A DNA stretch of 5,107 nucleotides from Rhodanobacteraceae bacterium (lineage in GTDB: Bacteria; Pseudomonadota; Gammaproteobacteria; Xanthomonadales; Rhodanobacteraceae): positions 1 through 5,107 of the forward strand of contig JAAXIA010000072.1 in NCBI GenBank assembly GCA_012270595.1. Reading direction: 5' to 3'. The translations under genes were made by a program, and so were the position numbers. Of the stretch, positions 1 through 5,107 are shown piece by piece (position 1 is the first letter of the stretch; every line of letters begins with the position of its first letter). The notes under the pieces were generated by a model. The model was given only the letters and a program-made list of their open reading frames with translations. It had not been told where the DNA came from and made no database searches.

Positions 1-24
1 TCTGAATAGATCAGAGATTCCCTA
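1..24 (+). repeat. Left copy of a 24-bp inverted repeat bounding the window
   Basis: Bases 1-24 are an exact reverse complement of bases 5084-5107; identity stops at base 25 (A here, G in the other copy read in the same direction). The unit contains a small internal dyad, TCTGA at 1-5 and TCAGA at 11-15 around a 5-nt loop, followed by GATTCCCTA. The unit lies at the very edge of the window, so it may continue outside. It could be the end of an insertion sequence, a MITE or a dispersed palindromic repeat. I do not recognise the family, and no transposase lies between the two copies. Confidence 0.9.
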
Positions 25-298
25 ACTATGGTGTCCAAGGCACCTTTGCAGACAGGTTCAGTTTAAGCACTATGTGGGCAATTGAGGGCCATCCCGAGAC
101 AGACGATAGTGTTCCATAATACAAATAAACAATATAGGGTCGCAATTGCAGATCGGTGTTGATGGAAGCGGTCGCAACACGCAAGATGAACCAGATGTGC
201 CAAAATCTGAATACTCATGGCATAATGGGGGTGGTATAGGTGTACTGCTGCTCCAATCTATGACCGGGTCGCCATCAATTCCTGTAACGGAGCCACCC
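25..298. other. Upstream non-coding region, no gene supported
   Basis: No convincing gene is seen. The reading frame of the acetyltransferase is open back to about 146, but the codons before 299 encode no recognisable domain and the only early starts (TTG at 146, ATG at 260) lack a Shine-Dalgarno sequence. The stretch at 115-136 is A+T-rich (it includes CATAAT at 115-120 and AATATA at 131-136) and would be the natural place for a promoter of the downstream genes. Neither hexamer has a good -35 partner at 16-18 nt, so no promoter is called. A weak dyad, CACTAT at 68-73 and ATAGTG at 106-111, has a 32-nt loop and is probably chance. Confidence 0.5.
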
Positions 299-919
299 AT
301 GGATCTTGCCATTCGCGACGTGCAGGAATGTGAACTGGACGCTGTGTTAGTCATCAACAACACTGCCAGCCAAAGCATTCTCCCCATGGACAAGGCCAGG
401 TTACGCTACTTTTTTGACCATGCCGACTACTTTCGCGTCGCCGAAATCAATGGCCATCTGGCTGGTTTTCTTCTTGCCCTGCGGGATGGAGGAAACTACA
501 ACAGCATCAACTACCGCTGGTTTTGCGAGCACTACCCACAATTCCTCTACATCGACCGTATTGTGATCGCCAGCGCTTACCAACGGCACGGTCTGGGTCG
601 CGTTTTCTATTGCGACGTCGAAAGTTTCGCCGAGGTCCGCGTCCCCCTACTTGCCTGCGAGATTTTTCTGGAGCCGCGCGATGATATTGCGATGCTGTTT
701 CATGGCACCTATGGCTTCCATGAAGTCGGCCAGCAACGTGCCACACCACAGAAACGACGGGTCAGCCTGCTGGTCAAAGAACTGCCTGGTTACAGCTACG
801 TGCACGACACTTGGATCGCGCACGGTGGGCTGCCGGATCAACCCTGGCTAGCCTCTCGTCAAATCGCCAACGTCCAGGTGATTCGGCCCCACTATGCTGC
901 TGTTAAACGACACTCCTAA
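299..919 (+). CDS. GNAT-family N-acetyltransferase
   Basis: A 206-residue protein of the GNAT fold, which transfers an acetyl group from acetyl-CoA to an amine; the substrate cannot be read from sequence. The main support is motif A at residues 83-104: a beta strand (LYIDRIVI) followed by QRHGLG at 95-100, matching the Q/R-x-x-G-x-G/A pyrophosphate-binding loop. YGF at 138-140 fits the motif B region. The arrangement resembles the predicted acetyltransferases of COG3818 from memory. Residues from about 163 to 206 form a tail beyond the usual GNAT core and have no recognisable motif. ATG 299 was chosen over ATG 260 and TTG 146 because GGAG at 289-292 lies 6 nt upstream and the GNAT fold begins immediately (LAIRDV). 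It has no signal peptide or membrane segment, so it is cytosolic. It ends 9 nt before minC, which suggests co-transcription. The family is sure; the role is unknown. Confidence 0.85.
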   Translation: MDLAIRDVQECELDAVLVINNTASQSILPMDKARLRYFFDHADYFRVAEINGHLAGFLLALRDGGNYNSINYRWFCEHYPQFLYIDRIVIASAYQRHGLGRVFYCDVESFAEVRVPLLACEIFLEPRDDIAMLFHGTYGFHEVGQQRATPQKRRVSLLVKELPGYSYVHDTWIAHGGLPDQPWLASRQIANVQVIRPHYAAVKRHS

Positions 920-928
920 ACCACCAAC

Positions 929-1705
929 ATGAAAGCAAACCAGCATAAGCTCAGTGAGGCATCCTGCGATCTACGTTTCGGCCAGGTGGGCTTGGCCTGT
1001 GTGCGCATACGTCGTGTTGACGCCGCCGCCGTCTTCGAGGAGCTTGAACATCGCGTACGCCAGGCCCAACAACTGTTCTCGCGTACCGCCGTCGTCGTCG
1101 ATCTTGGTTACCTCGACGAACTACCTGACGAGGGTACAGTCGATGCCTTGCTTGAAGCCGTGCGTAGCGCCGGCATGCTGCCTGTGGGCCTGGCCTATGG
1201 CAGCAGTGAGAACGAAGCCCTGGCCAAACGTATGGGATTGCCACTGATTGCCCGTTTCCGTGCTGCCTACGAGGCAGCGCACAGCGCACCATCCCAAAAG
1301 CTGAGCGCCCAGGAAAAGATTCACGCAAAGCAGACAACGTACCCACCAGCAGCTACCAGGAACGATCTTGACTTGGTCCAGGGTACGCTGCACCACGACA
1401 GTGCGGTACGCTCCGGCCAGCAAATCTACGCTCGCCAGCGTGACCTGGTCGTTACCGGCACTGTGGCCAATGGTGCAGAAGTGATTGCCGATGGTGATAT
1501 CCATATTTATGGCACATTGCGTGGACGTGCCATGGCCGGCGCACAGGGAGACGGCAATGCACGCGTTTTCGTTTCCGATTTTTACGCTGAACTGGTGGCA
1601 ATCGCTGGCCACTACCGGGTGTTTGAACACCTCCCCGATACGCTGGAAGGGCGTGCTGTGCGTTGCTGGCTAAAAGATGACAAACTCTTGCTCGCCCGAC
1701 TGTGA
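929..1705 (+). CDS. minC: Septum site-determining protein MinC (FtsZ assembly inhibitor)
   Basis: A 258-residue MinC, somewhat longer than the roughly 230 residues of the E. coli protein. MinC antagonises FtsZ polymerisation at the cell poles and is recruited to the membrane by MinD. The N-terminal domain, about residues 12-115, carries the expected alternating strands and helices, including AVVVDLGYLDEL (54-65) and LPVGLAYG (84-91). A variable linker, about 118-155, rich in Ala, Gln and Lys, separates it from the C-terminal beta-helix domain at 156-258. That domain contains the diagnostic RSGQQIYA (161-168), the Gly-rich turns ADGDIHIYGTLRGRAMAGAQGD (187-208; first 16 residues are the core), and FYAELVAIAG (218-227). 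RSGQ belongs to the MinD-binding face. ATG 929 is the only plausible start, since the next Met is residue 83. No Shine-Dalgarno sequence is visible, so translation may be coupled to the acetyltransferase gene ending 9 nt upstream. Confidence 0.96.
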   Translation: MKANQHKLSEASCDLRFGQVGLACVRIRRVDAAAVFEELEHRVRQAQQLFSRTAVVVDLGYLDELPDEGTVDALLEAVRSAGMLPVGLAYGSSENEALAKRMGLPLIARFRAAYEAAHSAPSQKLSAQEKIHAKQTTYPPAATRNDLDLVQGTLHHDSAVRSGQQIYARQRDLVVTGTVANGAEVIADGDIHIYGTLRGRAMAGAQGDGNARVFVSDFYAELVAIAGHYRVFEHLPDTLEGRAVRCWLKDDKLLLARL

Positions 1706-1804
1706 TGTGACTTAATGCTGCAACGCAACTCTCCTTACACCATTTTAAGACAGTCGAACATCCAAGATTCAGGATTTAACCCGTGTCGGAGAAAAGCTGA
1801 ACAA

Positions 1805-1834
1805 CACTTGAGGACGTGCCACTTAAGGACCTGG
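1805..1834. repeat. Two tandem 15-bp direct repeats upstream of minD
   Basis: CACTTGAGGACGTGC (1805-1819) is followed with no gap by CACTTAAGGACCTGG (1820-1834); 12 of 15 positions match. The next 15 bases do not continue the pattern. The unit is not a multiple of the 10.5-bp helical turn. It lies about 107 nt upstream of the minD start in an otherwise unexplained gap. It could be a paired binding site for a regulator or the relic of a small duplication; the sequence does not decide between these. Confidence 0.6.
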
Positions 1835-1888
1835 CATGATAAAAAGAGATACACCAGCTCGCATCTGCCATACCCCCGAAAAGCTTTA

Positions 1889-1922
1889 TGGATGGACTTA
1901 GGCAAAGTCCCACTCCCATCCA
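1889..1922 (+). promoter_or_regulatory. Hairpin just upstream of the minD ribosome binding site
   Basis: GGACTT (1894-1899) and AAGTCC (1905-1910) form a perfect 6-bp stem around the loop AGGCA. The outer arms TGGAT (1889-1893) and ATCCA (1918-1922) extend it, leaving a 7-nt bulge at 1911-1917. An alternative 7-bp pairing, TGGATGG (1889-1895) with CCATCCA (1916-1922), excludes part of the inner stem. The structure ends 6 nt before GGAG at 1929. No U-run follows, so it is not a standard terminator. It could influence transcript stability or minD translation; this is inference. Confidence 0.4.
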
Positions 1923-1928
1923 CATCAC

Positions 1929-1932
1929 GGAG
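1929..1932 (+). promoter_or_regulatory. Shine-Dalgarno sequence deciding the TTG start of minD
   Basis: GGAG at 1929-1932 lies 8 nt before TTG 1941. An ATG at 1933 directly abuts the Shine-Dalgarno sequence and is in another frame, reaching TGA at 1942-1944 after three codons, so it cannot start minD. TTG 1941 gives an N-terminus (MTAEIIVVTSGKGG) that aligns with MinD from other bacteria. Confidence 0.8.
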
Positions 1933-1940
1933 ATGAACTC

Positions 1941-2756
1941 TTGACTGCTGAAATTATCGTTGTCACTTCCGGCAAAGGCGGCGTCGGTAAAACGACGACC
2001 AGCGCCTCGCTAGCCACAGGGCTGGCCATGGAAGGAAAAAAAGTGGTAGTAATTGACTTCGACGTCGGTCTGCGCAATCTCGATCTTATTATGGGCTGCG
2101 AGCGACGCGTAGTATATGATTTTGTCAATGTCGTGCAGGGTGAAGCCTCACTTAAACAGGCTCTTATCAAAGACAAACGCCATGAAAACCTTTATGTACT
2201 GGCCGCCAGTCAAACTCGCGACAAGGAAGCGCTGACCCAGGAAGGGGTTGAAAGGATTATCAACGAGCTGGGCGAGGAAGGCTTCGATTACATCATATGC
2301 GACTCACCCGCCGGTATCGAAAAAGGCGCACATCTGGCCATGTATTTTGCCGATCACGCAGTGGTGGTGGTCAACCCGGAAGTCTCCTCTGTACGCGACT
2401 CAGACCGCATCATCGGTCTGTTATCGAGCAAAACACGACGCGCCGAACACGGTAAAGAGACAATCACTCTGTACCTGCTGCTGACCCGCTACAACCCGGC
2501 GCGCGTCGAGGCGGGTGAAATGCTTAGTGTCAAGGATGTCGAGGAAATCCTGGGGATGTCTGTAATCGGTGTCATTCCCGAATCACAAAATGTACTGGCC
2601 GCCTCCAATTCAGGGGTTCCGGTCATCCTCGACACCGCATCTTGCGCCGGCAAGGCCTACCACGACGCCGTGGCCCGCATTCTCGGCGAGGATCGCCCTT
2701 TGCGCTTCCTCGACACGCCCAAAAAGAGCTTGTTGCAACGCATGTTCGGAGGCTGA
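1941..2756 (+). CDS. minD: Septum site-determining ATPase MinD
   Basis: A 271-residue MinD, essentially the family length (270 in E. coli). It is a ParA/MinD-type ATPase that dimerises with ATP on the inner membrane, recruits MinC and is released when MinE stimulates hydrolysis. The deviant Walker A motif is GKGGVGKTTT at 11-20, with signature Lys12 and Lys17. Switch I is around DFDVGLRNLD (39-48), followed by the family block MGCERRVVYDFVNVV (51-65). Walker B/switch II is YIICDSPAGIE (117-127) with Asp121. VNPEVSSVRDSDRI (144-157) is also typical. The C-terminal KKSLLQRMFGG (261-271) is the amphipathic membrane-targeting helix, rich in Lys/Arg and bulky hydrophobics. It starts with TTG, a weak initiator supported by GGAG 8 nt upstream. 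minE begins 7 nt after its stop. All functional residues I can check are intact. Confidence 0.97.
   Translation: MTAEIIVVTSGKGGVGKTTTSASLATGLAMEGKKVVVIDFDVGLRNLDLIMGCERRVVYDFVNVVQGEASLKQALIKDKRHENLYVLAASQTRDKEALTQEGVERIINELGEEGFDYIICDSPAGIEKGAHLAMYFADHAVVVVNPEVSSVRDSDRIIGLLSSKTRRAEHGKETITLYLLLTRYNPARVEAGEMLSVKDVEEILGMSVIGVIPESQNVLAASNSGVPVILDTASCAGKAYHDAVARILGEDRPLRFLDTPKKSLLQRMFGG
2748..2752 (+). promoter_or_regulatory. minE Shine-Dalgarno inside the minD 3' end
   Basis: GGAGG at 2748-2752 lies within the last codons of minD, 11 nt before ATG 2764. The minD stop (2754-2756) falls between this site and the minE start, an arrangement that usually couples translation of the two genes and would help hold the MinD:MinE ratio. 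It also selects ATG 2764 over the longer in-frame opening that reads back into minD. Confidence 0.7.
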
Positions 2757-2763
2757 CTCAACC

Positions 2764-3039
2764 ATGGGGATTCTCGATTTTTTAAAAAACAAACCCAAGC
2801 CGAGCGCGAGTATCGCCAAGGAACGCTTGCGCATTATTGTGGCGCAGGAACGCAGCACACGTGGTGGTCCCGATTACCTGCCAATGATGCGCAACGAACT
2901 GCTGGAGGTTATAAAAAAGTATATCTGTGTCGATATTGAAGACATCAACATCAATGTCGAGCATACAAGCGGGCACGAAGTACTGGAGCTTTCTGTCGCT
3001 TTGCCGGAAAGCAAAACCACTCCCACAACCGCTATTTAG
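2764..3039 (+). CDS. minE: Cell division topological specificity factor MinE
   Basis: A 91-residue MinE (88 in E. coli). It binds membrane-bound MinD, displaces MinC and triggers ATP hydrolysis, giving the pole-to-pole oscillation. Residues 2-9 (GILDFLKN) form the short amphipathic membrane-binding segment. SIAKERLRIIVAQER (16-30) is the MinD-contact segment; the AKERL and IIVA blocks match the family. The topological specificity domain follows: GPDYLPMMRNELLEVIKKY (35-53), then the beta-strand region VDIEDININVE and VLELSVALPE (73-82). The tail SKTTPTTAI is divergent, as is usual. ATG 2764 is preferred because the N-terminal MinE signature starts there and GGAGG lies 11 nt upstream; the frame remains open upstream into minD only by chance. 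Codon use and orientation match minD, and the gene completes the minCDE set. Confidence 0.96.
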   Translation: MGILDFLKNKPKPSASIAKERLRIIVAQERSTRGGPDYLPMMRNELLEVIKKYICVDIEDININVEHTSGHEVLELSVALPESKTTPTTAI

Positions 3040-3121
3040 ACCTCGCTCATGGATATACTTAACAGCACAACGCTTCCCTTGCCATGTATCTAAACTACCT
3101 ACCGGAGTCGAGTTCAAGGAC

Positions 3122-3661
3122 ATGAAGTCTGCCTCTCCCGTCGCTAAAGTGCTACGTCTGGCTGACATCGCTACCGATGCATCGACCTCCCTGCTCTCCC
3201 GCTACGGATTAAGCCTGCAATGGGTCGCCCCGTGCACGCCCATTCCCGGAAGTTACTGGGGCGACGACGAGGCAGGTATCATCGGCAACCTAGTCCATGC
3301 CCGTACTGACACGCCGGTGCACTCGCTTTTGCATGAAGCCTGCCACCTGGTCGTATTGCCTCCGAAAAAACGATACCAGGTGCATACTGATGCCAGCGAC
3401 TCCATTGAAGAAGAGGATGCTGCCTGCTACCTTCAGATCGTATTGGCCGATGCGCTGCCCGGCGTAGGACGGTTGCGGATGATGGCAGACATGGATACCT
3501 GGGGCTACAGCTTCCGGTTGGGATCTGCCCGTGCCTGGTTTGAGCACGACGCCGAAGACGCGCGTCATTACCTCATCCAGCACCAGCTTCTGGATCGCGC
3601 CGGCTGCGCCATTATGCCAACGGATCAGGCATGCTATCCAGACACGTCGTCTGCTCCTTAA
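3122..3661 (+). CDS. HExxH-motif protein, putative zinc metallopeptidase
   Basis: A 179-residue protein that I cannot assign to a named family. Its key feature is HEACH at residues 71-75, an HExxH zinc-binding motif set in a hydrophobic helix (VHSLLHEACHLVVL, 66-79). About 20 residues later is SIEEEDAACYLQ (95-106), which could supply a third Glu ligand as in gluzincins. This is a motif-level inference. No signal peptide or membrane helix is visible, so the protein is probably cytosolic. ATG 3122 was chosen because the N-terminus reads naturally from it. The upstream signals are imperfect: AAGGA at 3116-3120 is only 1 nt away, and GGAG at 3104-3107 is 14 nt away. The frame stays open back to 2927 but overlaps minE there. 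The gene follows minE by 82 nt and precedes the glycosyltransferase by 22 nt. It could be a true protease, a non-catalytic zinc protein, or a partner of either neighbour. Confidence 0.75.
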   Translation: MKSASPVAKVLRLADIATDASTSLLSRYGLSLQWVAPCTPIPGSYWGDDEAGIIGNLVHARTDTPVHSLLHEACHLVVLPPKKRYQVHTDASDSIEEEDAACYLQIVLADALPGVGRLRMMADMDTWGYSFRLGSARAWFEHDAEDARHYLIQHQLLDRAGCAIMPTDQACYPDTSSAP

Positions 3662-3683
3662 ACTGCCACTCTACTCAATCTCC

Positions 3684-4769
3684 ATGCCCTGGTTATCTTC
3701 CCGCAGGCTTCATCCGCTGCGCCGCAACATCGCCGACGCGCTCATGCGTCTGTGCTTTGGTCCTCCTGTCACACCAAGCTTCCAGACACTGCCACAACGC
3801 GGGATCCATCGCATTTTAATTTGTCATGTCAGTCACGCCCTAGGCAACGCCCTGCTGCTGACCCCCTTACTGCAAGAACTGGAAAACACCTGGCCTGGCG
3901 CACAAATCGACATCATCACACGCAGCCAAGTAGGTCAGGCACTTTATAGCCATCACGATAATGTACATCAGGTGTTTCAATTACCATCACACGGCGTAGG
4001 TCACCCCAGGCAATGGCTACGCGAACTGCACCATATGCGCAAAGTACACTACGACCTGGTCATCGACCCCGATACTCTGTCACAAACAAACCGCCTTCTC
4101 CAGCTCAAAGCACACGCCGTCTGGACCCTGGGGTTCAGCGCCCCAAGGAAAAACGGCGCGGTGACGCATGCAATCAATGTACCGCAGCACATCCCACATC
4201 AAGGCAAACGACCCGTCTACCTGCTCCGGAGTGGCCTGGGTAGAACCTGTGATGCCACCTGCTACCCTCCACTCGATATCCGTCTGAGTGACCGCGAGTA
4301 CAATCAAGGAAAACGCATGTTAGACCGCATCATCGGTCCACGCGCAAGCAGCAGGATAATCGGCATATTTGCCAATGCGACGGGTCCCAAGCAGCAACAC
4401 AAGGACTGGTGGATAGCGCTACTCAACCGTTTTGAACAATGCCAACCCACGTGTCAACTTCTGGAAATTGTACCCATGTCTGGCCAGTCCTTGCTTGATT
4501 CGCGCTACCCCAGCCTCTTTTCAACCGATATACGGCGCCTGGCTGGTGTGCTGGCCAACCTCGATGCCTGCATCAGCCTCGACTGTGGCATCATGCACCT
4601 GGCCTGCGCTGCTGGCGTGCCTACACTTGGTATTTTCACCGACACCGCTCCCGAAGAGTGGCAGCCCTATGGCCCGAAACATCGCACCATCCAGGCCGCG
4701 CGGCTTTCCCCGGAAAGCACGGCCAATGAATTGGCAGACCAGCTCACTGAAATAACAACGCCTGGTTAA
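3684..4769 (+). CDS. Family 9 glycosyltransferase (heptosyltransferase-like)
   Basis: A 361-residue GT9-type, GT-B fold transferase; the family includes the ADP-heptose:LPS heptosyltransferases that build the lipopolysaccharide inner core at the cytoplasmic face of the inner membrane. The N-terminal Rossmann start is ILICHVSHALGNALLLTPLL (44-63). The C-terminal nucleotide-sugar-binding block is SLDCGIMHLACAAGVPTLG (298-316), followed by FTDTAPEEWQPYG (318-330), with Asp300 and His305 in the conserved D-x-G-x-x-H-L-A pattern. IIGIFANATGP (225-235) and KDWW (240-243) fit the start of the second domain. Asn55 replaces the Asp of the usual GD pair. The first 40 residues are basic (RRLHPLRR) and longer than typical, so ATG 3744 (residue 21) is an alternative start. 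Neither start has a clear Shine-Dalgarno sequence. The acceptor and donor sugars are unknown, so no waa/rfa symbol is given. It probably shares a transcript with the upstream HExxH gene. Confidence 0.85.
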   Translation: MPWLSSRRLHPLRRNIADALMRLCFGPPVTPSFQTLPQRGIHRILICHVSHALGNALLLTPLLQELENTWPGAQIDIITRSQVGQALYSHHDNVHQVFQLPSHGVGHPRQWLRELHHMRKVHYDLVIDPDTLSQTNRLLQLKAHAVWTLGFSAPRKNGAVTHAINVPQHIPHQGKRPVYLLRSGLGRTCDATCYPPLDIRLSDREYNQGKRMLDRIIGPRASSRIIGIFANATGPKQQHKDWWIALLNRFEQCQPTCQLLEIVPMSGQSLLDSRYPSLFSTDIRRLAGVLANLDACISLDCGIMHLACAAGVPTLGIFTDTAPEEWQPYGPKHRTIQAARLSPESTANELADQLTEITTPG

Positions 4770-5083
4770 GCCGCCTGTGTGCCCATTCCCTGATGCGGAT
4801 GTATATCGCGCGCAGATCTAACTTAAGGGTACGCCATAAGGCAACGTACGCATCGGAGAACATGCCGATCAGCAACCTCAACGGGGGATCTGGATCGGAG
4901 CATGCAACTACTGGCACATCCCCAAACCATTTCTGGTCAACTCAGCCAACGACGACCTGACACTTATCCACAGAAACCGTGAATAAGTGTGTGGATGAAC
5001 TGAGGTCAGAACACCGCAAAGCCCAAAGACGGGTGCGTCGGTCACACCATGCTTAAAAATTGAACAAATGGCCATAAACTACC
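4770..5083. other. Downstream non-coding region
   Basis: These 314 nt hold no supported gene. A 25-codon frame from GTG 4979 to TAA 5054-5056 is very Arg/His-rich, has no Shine-Dalgarno sequence and is not called. No hairpin followed by a T-run is seen after the glycosyltransferase stop, so the transcript end is not located. ATCGGAG followed closely by CATGC occurs twice (from 4852 and from about 4894), a short imperfect duplication. ATCGG (4852-4856) and CCGAT (4865-4869) could form a weak 5-bp stem. The most structured part is the DnaA-box-like cluster at 4960-4998. Confidence 0.5.
4960..4998. promoter_or_regulatory. Cluster of three DnaA-box-like sites in a dyad
   Basis: TTATCCACA at 4964-4972 is a perfect match to the classic DnaA box. 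On the - strand, 4978-4986 reads TTATTCACG (one mismatch to TTATNCACA) and 4990-4998 reads TCATCCACA (one mismatch to TTATCCACA). The first two sit within an inverted repeat: ACACTTATCCAC (4960-4971) and GTGAATAAGTGT (4979-4990), 11 of 12 paired, with a 7-nt loop. GACCT (4954-4958) and AGGTC (5003-5007) add an outer dyad. Three sites in 35 bp are unlikely by chance. No origin-type gene lies nearby, so a titration or regulatory site, or part of a repeat, is as plausible as an origin. Confidence 0.55.
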
Positions 5084-5107
5084 TAGGGAATCTCTGATCT
5101 ATTCAGA
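5084..5107 (-). repeat. Right copy of the 24-bp inverted repeat
   Basis: Exact reverse complement of bases 1-24, with the same internal dyad (TCTGA at 5093-5097, TCAGA at 5103-5107). The base inside the repeat is C5083, giving CTAG at the junction, whereas the left copy reads CTAA. The pair is therefore in head-to-head orientation around the GNAT-minCDE-metallopeptidase-GT9 segment. It may be the visible part of two longer elements, oppositely oriented, lying just outside the window. Confidence 0.9.

Larger units (their letters stand above)
1706..1940. other. Long minC-minD intergenic region
   Basis: This 235-nt gap separates genes that usually lie within a few tens of bases of each other (about 23 nt in E. 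coli). It contains a 15-bp tandem repeat (1805-1834), a hairpin (1889-1922) and the minD ribosome binding site. A 73-codon open frame at 1715-1936 has no recognisable domain, no Shine-Dalgarno sequence and an unlikely composition, so I do not call it a gene. TGATAA at 1837-1842 could serve as a -10, but TTGAGG at 1808-1813 lies 23 nt away, too far for a standard sigma-70 promoter. A minD promoter here is an inference from the gap length only. Confidence 0.6.

Noticed and set aside
146..298. N-terminal extension of the acetyltransferase
   Set aside because: It would begin with TTG or with ATG 260, neither with a Shine-Dalgarno sequence; ATG 299 has GGAG at a 6-nt spacing and the fold begins there.
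1808..1842. Sigma-70 promoter (TTGAGG / TGATAA) upstream of minD
   Set aside because: Spacing of 23 nt is too long for a standard promoter, and no better pair was found.
1715..1936. 73-codon open frame between minC and minD
   Set aside because: No ribosome binding site, no recognisable domain, composition unlike the neighbours, and it spans the tandem repeat and hairpin.
2569..2763. Extended MinE reading back into minD
   Set aside because: The frame overlaps minD in full and encodes no MinE sequence; the MinE N-terminal signature starts at 2764.
4771..4798. Terminator after the glycosyltransferase
   Set aside because: CCGC and GCGG give only a 4-bp stem with a long loop and no T-run.
4979..5056. 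Small Arg/His-rich frame beginning with GTG, as a possible transposase remnant
   Set aside because: Only 25 codons, no Shine-Dalgarno sequence and no recognisable motif; it lies within the DnaA-box dyad.
4954..5056. Replication origin
   Set aside because: Only three short sites, no clear A+T-rich unwinding region and no replication genes nearby; a regulatory or titration site is the safer reading.

Overview
The window reads as chromosomal DNA of a proteobacterium, most likely a gammaproteobacterium. The Min proteins look broadly like those of the Xanthomonadales as I remember them, but no search was possible, so the genus is left open. Base composition looks moderate (near 50-55% G+C by eye). 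Every confident gene lies on the + strand.

Layout: (1) 1-24 is one copy of a 24-bp repeat whose exact reverse complement closes the window at 5084-5107. (2) 25-298 has no supported gene. (3) 299-919 encodes a GNAT-type acetyltransferase. (4) 929-1705 minC, 1941-2756 minD and 2764-3039 minE form a complete division-site selection system. (5) 3122-3661 encodes a small cytosolic protein with an HExxH zinc-metallopeptidase motif. (6) 3684-4769 encodes a family 9 (heptosyltransferase-like) glycosyltransferase. (7) 4770-5083 is non-coding but contains a compact cluster of DnaA-box-like sites inside a dyad.

MinD is a membrane-associated ATPase that recruits the FtsZ inhibitor MinC. MinE stimulates MinD ATPase activity, so the inhibitor oscillates between the poles and division is confined to midcell. 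The acetyltransferase sits 9 nt upstream of minC and is probably co-transcribed with it. The metallopeptidase-like and glycosyltransferase genes follow minE with short gaps and may belong to the same transcript, but nothing in the sequence links them functionally to division.

Points that depart from the usual pattern: a 235-nt gap between minC and minD holding a 15-bp tandem repeat and a hairpin; a TTG start for minD; Asn in place of the usual Asp in the N-terminal loop of the glycosyltransferase; the DnaA-box cluster; and inverted repeats bracketing the whole segment. No transposase, CRISPR array, RNA gene or clear rho-independent terminator was found.
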